The translations under genes were made by a program, and so were the position numbers. The notes below the pieces were generated by a model. That model ran no database searches and was not told the DNA's origin. It was given only the letters and a program-made list of their open reading frames with translations. A stretch of 5,664 nucleotides of DNA from Planctomycetia bacterium (GTDB lineage: Bacteria; Planctomycetota; PLA2; JAEUHO01): contig JAUXCH010000368.1 in NCBI GenBank assembly GCA_030618975.1, positions 1 to 5,664 of the forward strand, given 5' to 3'. Below, piece by piece: positions 4,657 to 5,664 of the stretch; within the stretch, counting starts at the first letter, position 1; each line of letters begins with the position of its first letter.

Positions 4657-5664
4657 GTGATCCGCCAGTGCCCGCCCCGGAGGCGAAGCCTCCACACCCT
4701 GCCCCCGCTCGCACTCGTCGCCGCGATCCTCCTTGCCGCATGCGGCGGGGGCGGCGGCCAGACCCCGGACGACGAGCCGCTCTTCTACGTGACCGCGAGC
4801 GACCCCGCGGACGGACAGCAGAACGTGCCCGTGGACGCCGTCGTCACGGTCACCTTCAGCGACGAGCTCGACCCTGCCTCGGTGAACCACAAGTCGCTTC
4901 GCGTGGGTGTGATCGGGGGGGCCGGCGAGGTCGACGGCCAGGCCGTCCTCGACGACGCCGATCCTCGCACCGTGCGCTGGACGCCCGCCGAGCGCATGTA
5001 CCCCGTCTCCCCCCACTCCTGCGAGATTTCGCCGGGCCTGCGGTCCGTCGACGGCGACAACGTGGACGGCGATCTCTCGTTCGCGTTTCGAACGGGCGGC
5101 GACAAGCCGGGACCGGATCTTCCGGGTCGGGACGATCTCCTCACGCTGCCGCACGCCTTGAACGTAGGCCGACGGTCGCACACGGCTACGTTGCTGGGCA
5201 CCCACCAGGTCCTCGTCGCCGGGGGCTTCCACCAGGACACGAACGTCACGGATCGCGCCGAGCTGTTCAACGGCATCGGGTTCACCCTGCTCACAGCGCA
5301 CCTGGTCCAGGAGCGGGCCGGTCACACGGCCACCCGGCTGGCGGACGGCCGCGTCCTGCTGGCCGGCGGCTGGTACGAGACCTCTCCCGGCCAACGCGCC
5401 ACGACGGAGTGGGCGGAGATCTACAACCCGTCGACCGGCACGTTCCTCCGTACGGGCGACATGACCACGGAGCGCGTCGATCACGCGGCGCTGCTGCTTC
5501 CCGACGGCCGCGTGCTCGTCACCGGGGGGAGCCGCCTCGAAGGTACCTTCCTCCGGGACCTCGACACGGCCGAGATCTTCGACCCCGCGACCGGCGCCTT
5601 CACCGAGCACGCCGAGCTCATGGTCCACACGCGGGCCACGCACGTGATGGAGGACATGGGGAAC
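4657..5664 (+). CDS. Lipoprotein with Big_5 Ig-like domain and Kelch-type propeller repeats (3' incomplete)
   Basis: Probable cell-surface or periplasmic lipoprotein; 336 codons are visible and the frame is still open at the window edge. The start is GTG 4657 with AGGAG (4648-4652) four bases upstream. It gives a basic n-region (RRR at 8-10), a hydrophobic core and the lipobox LAAC with acylated Cys29, followed by a Gly5 and acidic linker. Residues about 43-148 are a bacterial Ig-like domain of the Big_5 type: SDPADGQQNVPVDAVVTVTF (48-67) at the start and LSFAFRTGG (140-148) at the end. From about 171, Kelch or galactose-oxidase-like blades repeat: HTATLL...VLVAGG (175-190), GHTATRLADGRVLLAGG (222-238), DHAALLLPDGRVLVTGG (275-291), and a fourth beginning near His329. 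Successive repeat histidines are 48, 53 and 53 residues apart. Linking sequences such as AEIYNPSTGTF are typical. Complete proteins of this class carry about six or seven blades, so some of the gene lies outside. The role is likely binding or adhesion; no catalytic residues can be assigned. Confidence 0.85.
   Translation, partial: MIRQCPPRRRSLHTLPPLALVAAILLAACGGGGGQTPDDEPLFYVTASDPADGQQNVPVDAVVTVTFSDELDPASVNHKSLRVGVIGGAGEVDGQAVLDDADPRTVRWTPAERMYPVSPHSCEISPGLRSVDGDNVDGDLSFAFRTGGDKPGPDLPGRDDLLTLPHALNVGRRSHTATLLGTHQVLVAGGFHQDTNVTDRAELFNGIGFTLLTAHLVQERAGHTATRLADGRVLLAGGWYETSPGQRATTEWAEIYNPSTGTFLRTGDMTTERVDHAALLLPDGRVLVTGGSRLEGTFLRDLDTAEIFDPATGAFTEHAELMVHTRATHVMEDMGN
4679..4693 (+). repeat. Perfect GGAGGC-GAA-GCCTCC hairpin inside the signal-peptide coding region
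   Basis: Six perfect G/C-rich pairs close a GAA loop, containing the heptamer GCGAAGC, known to form an exceptionally stable mini-hairpin in DNA. It covers codons 8-13 of the Kelch lipoprotein gene, 22 bases after the GTG start. The 5' arm contains GGAGG, which would otherwise look like an internal ribosome site. Confidence 0.75.

Noticed and set aside
2289..4697. A very long open frame on the minus strand (802 codons) covering the lipoprotein, zinc-ribbon-like and ACT genes
   Set aside because: Its translation is low-complexity Arg/Pro/Ala/His-rich sequence with no recognisable domain, and it overlaps several well-supported genes. Long antisense frames are expected where third codon positions are nearly all G or C.
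4471..5643. A 390-codon minus-strand open frame opposite the Kelch lipoprotein gene
   Set aside because: The plus strand encodes a clear lipobox, Big_5 domain and regularly spaced Kelch repeats there; the minus-strand translation is biased and unlike any family.
1..5664. CRISPR arrays, tRNA or rRNA genes, transposon ends, toxin-antitoxin or defence genes
   Set aside because: I looked on both strands and saw no spaced repeats, cloverleaf-like sequences, transposase motifs or defence-associated domains. The only tandem repeat is the 14-bp duplication.

Overview
The window is GC-rich bacterial chromosomal DNA. It holds five complete protein genes and one gene that runs off the right edge. There are no RNA genes, CRISPR arrays, insertion sequences or phage genes. 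The protein families (a secreted DUF1570-type metallopeptidase, a DUF4382 lipoprotein with carboxypeptidase-regulatory-like folds, and a Big_5 plus Kelch lipoprotein) together with strong G/C bias at third codon positions suggest a planctomycete or a relative, perhaps from a metagenome. That placement is inference from protein style; the window contains no marker gene.

Layout, left to right. (1) 97-1704 (+): exported protein with an HEAFH...E zinc-peptidase signature. (2) 1744-2454 (+): multi-pass membrane protein of the alkaline-ceramidase (CREST) superfamily that keeps the full zinc site. It starts 39 nt after gene 1 and its start codon lies in a 14-bp tandem duplication. (3) 2455-2573: intergenic stretch with three consecutive hairpins and a sigma-54-like sequence. 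(4) 2574-3620 (+): lipoprotein with a DUF4382-like domain and one or two carboxypeptidase-regulatory-like domains. (5) 3635-3991 (-): small zinc-ribbon-like protein of unknown function, convergent with gene 4 (14 nt between stops). (6) 4113-4526 (+): small tandem ACT-domain protein, divergent from gene 5 across a 121-bp shared promoter region. (7) 4657-5664 (+, incomplete): GTG-started lipoprotein with a Big_5 Ig-like domain followed by Kelch-type propeller repeats.

Three of the six proteins are predicted to be exported (one by an ordinary signal peptide, two as lipoproteins), one is in the membrane, and two are cytoplasmic. Nothing shows that they form one pathway. Genes 1 and 2 could share a transcript. 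Genes 4 and 7 look like separately transcribed envelope proteins. I found no defence system, biosynthetic cluster or mobile element. The most unusual points are the start-codon duplication in gene 2, the conserved ceramidase active site in a bacterial protein, the sigma-54-like element almost touching the start of gene 4, and a perfect GCGAAGC-type hairpin just inside the coding start of gene 7.
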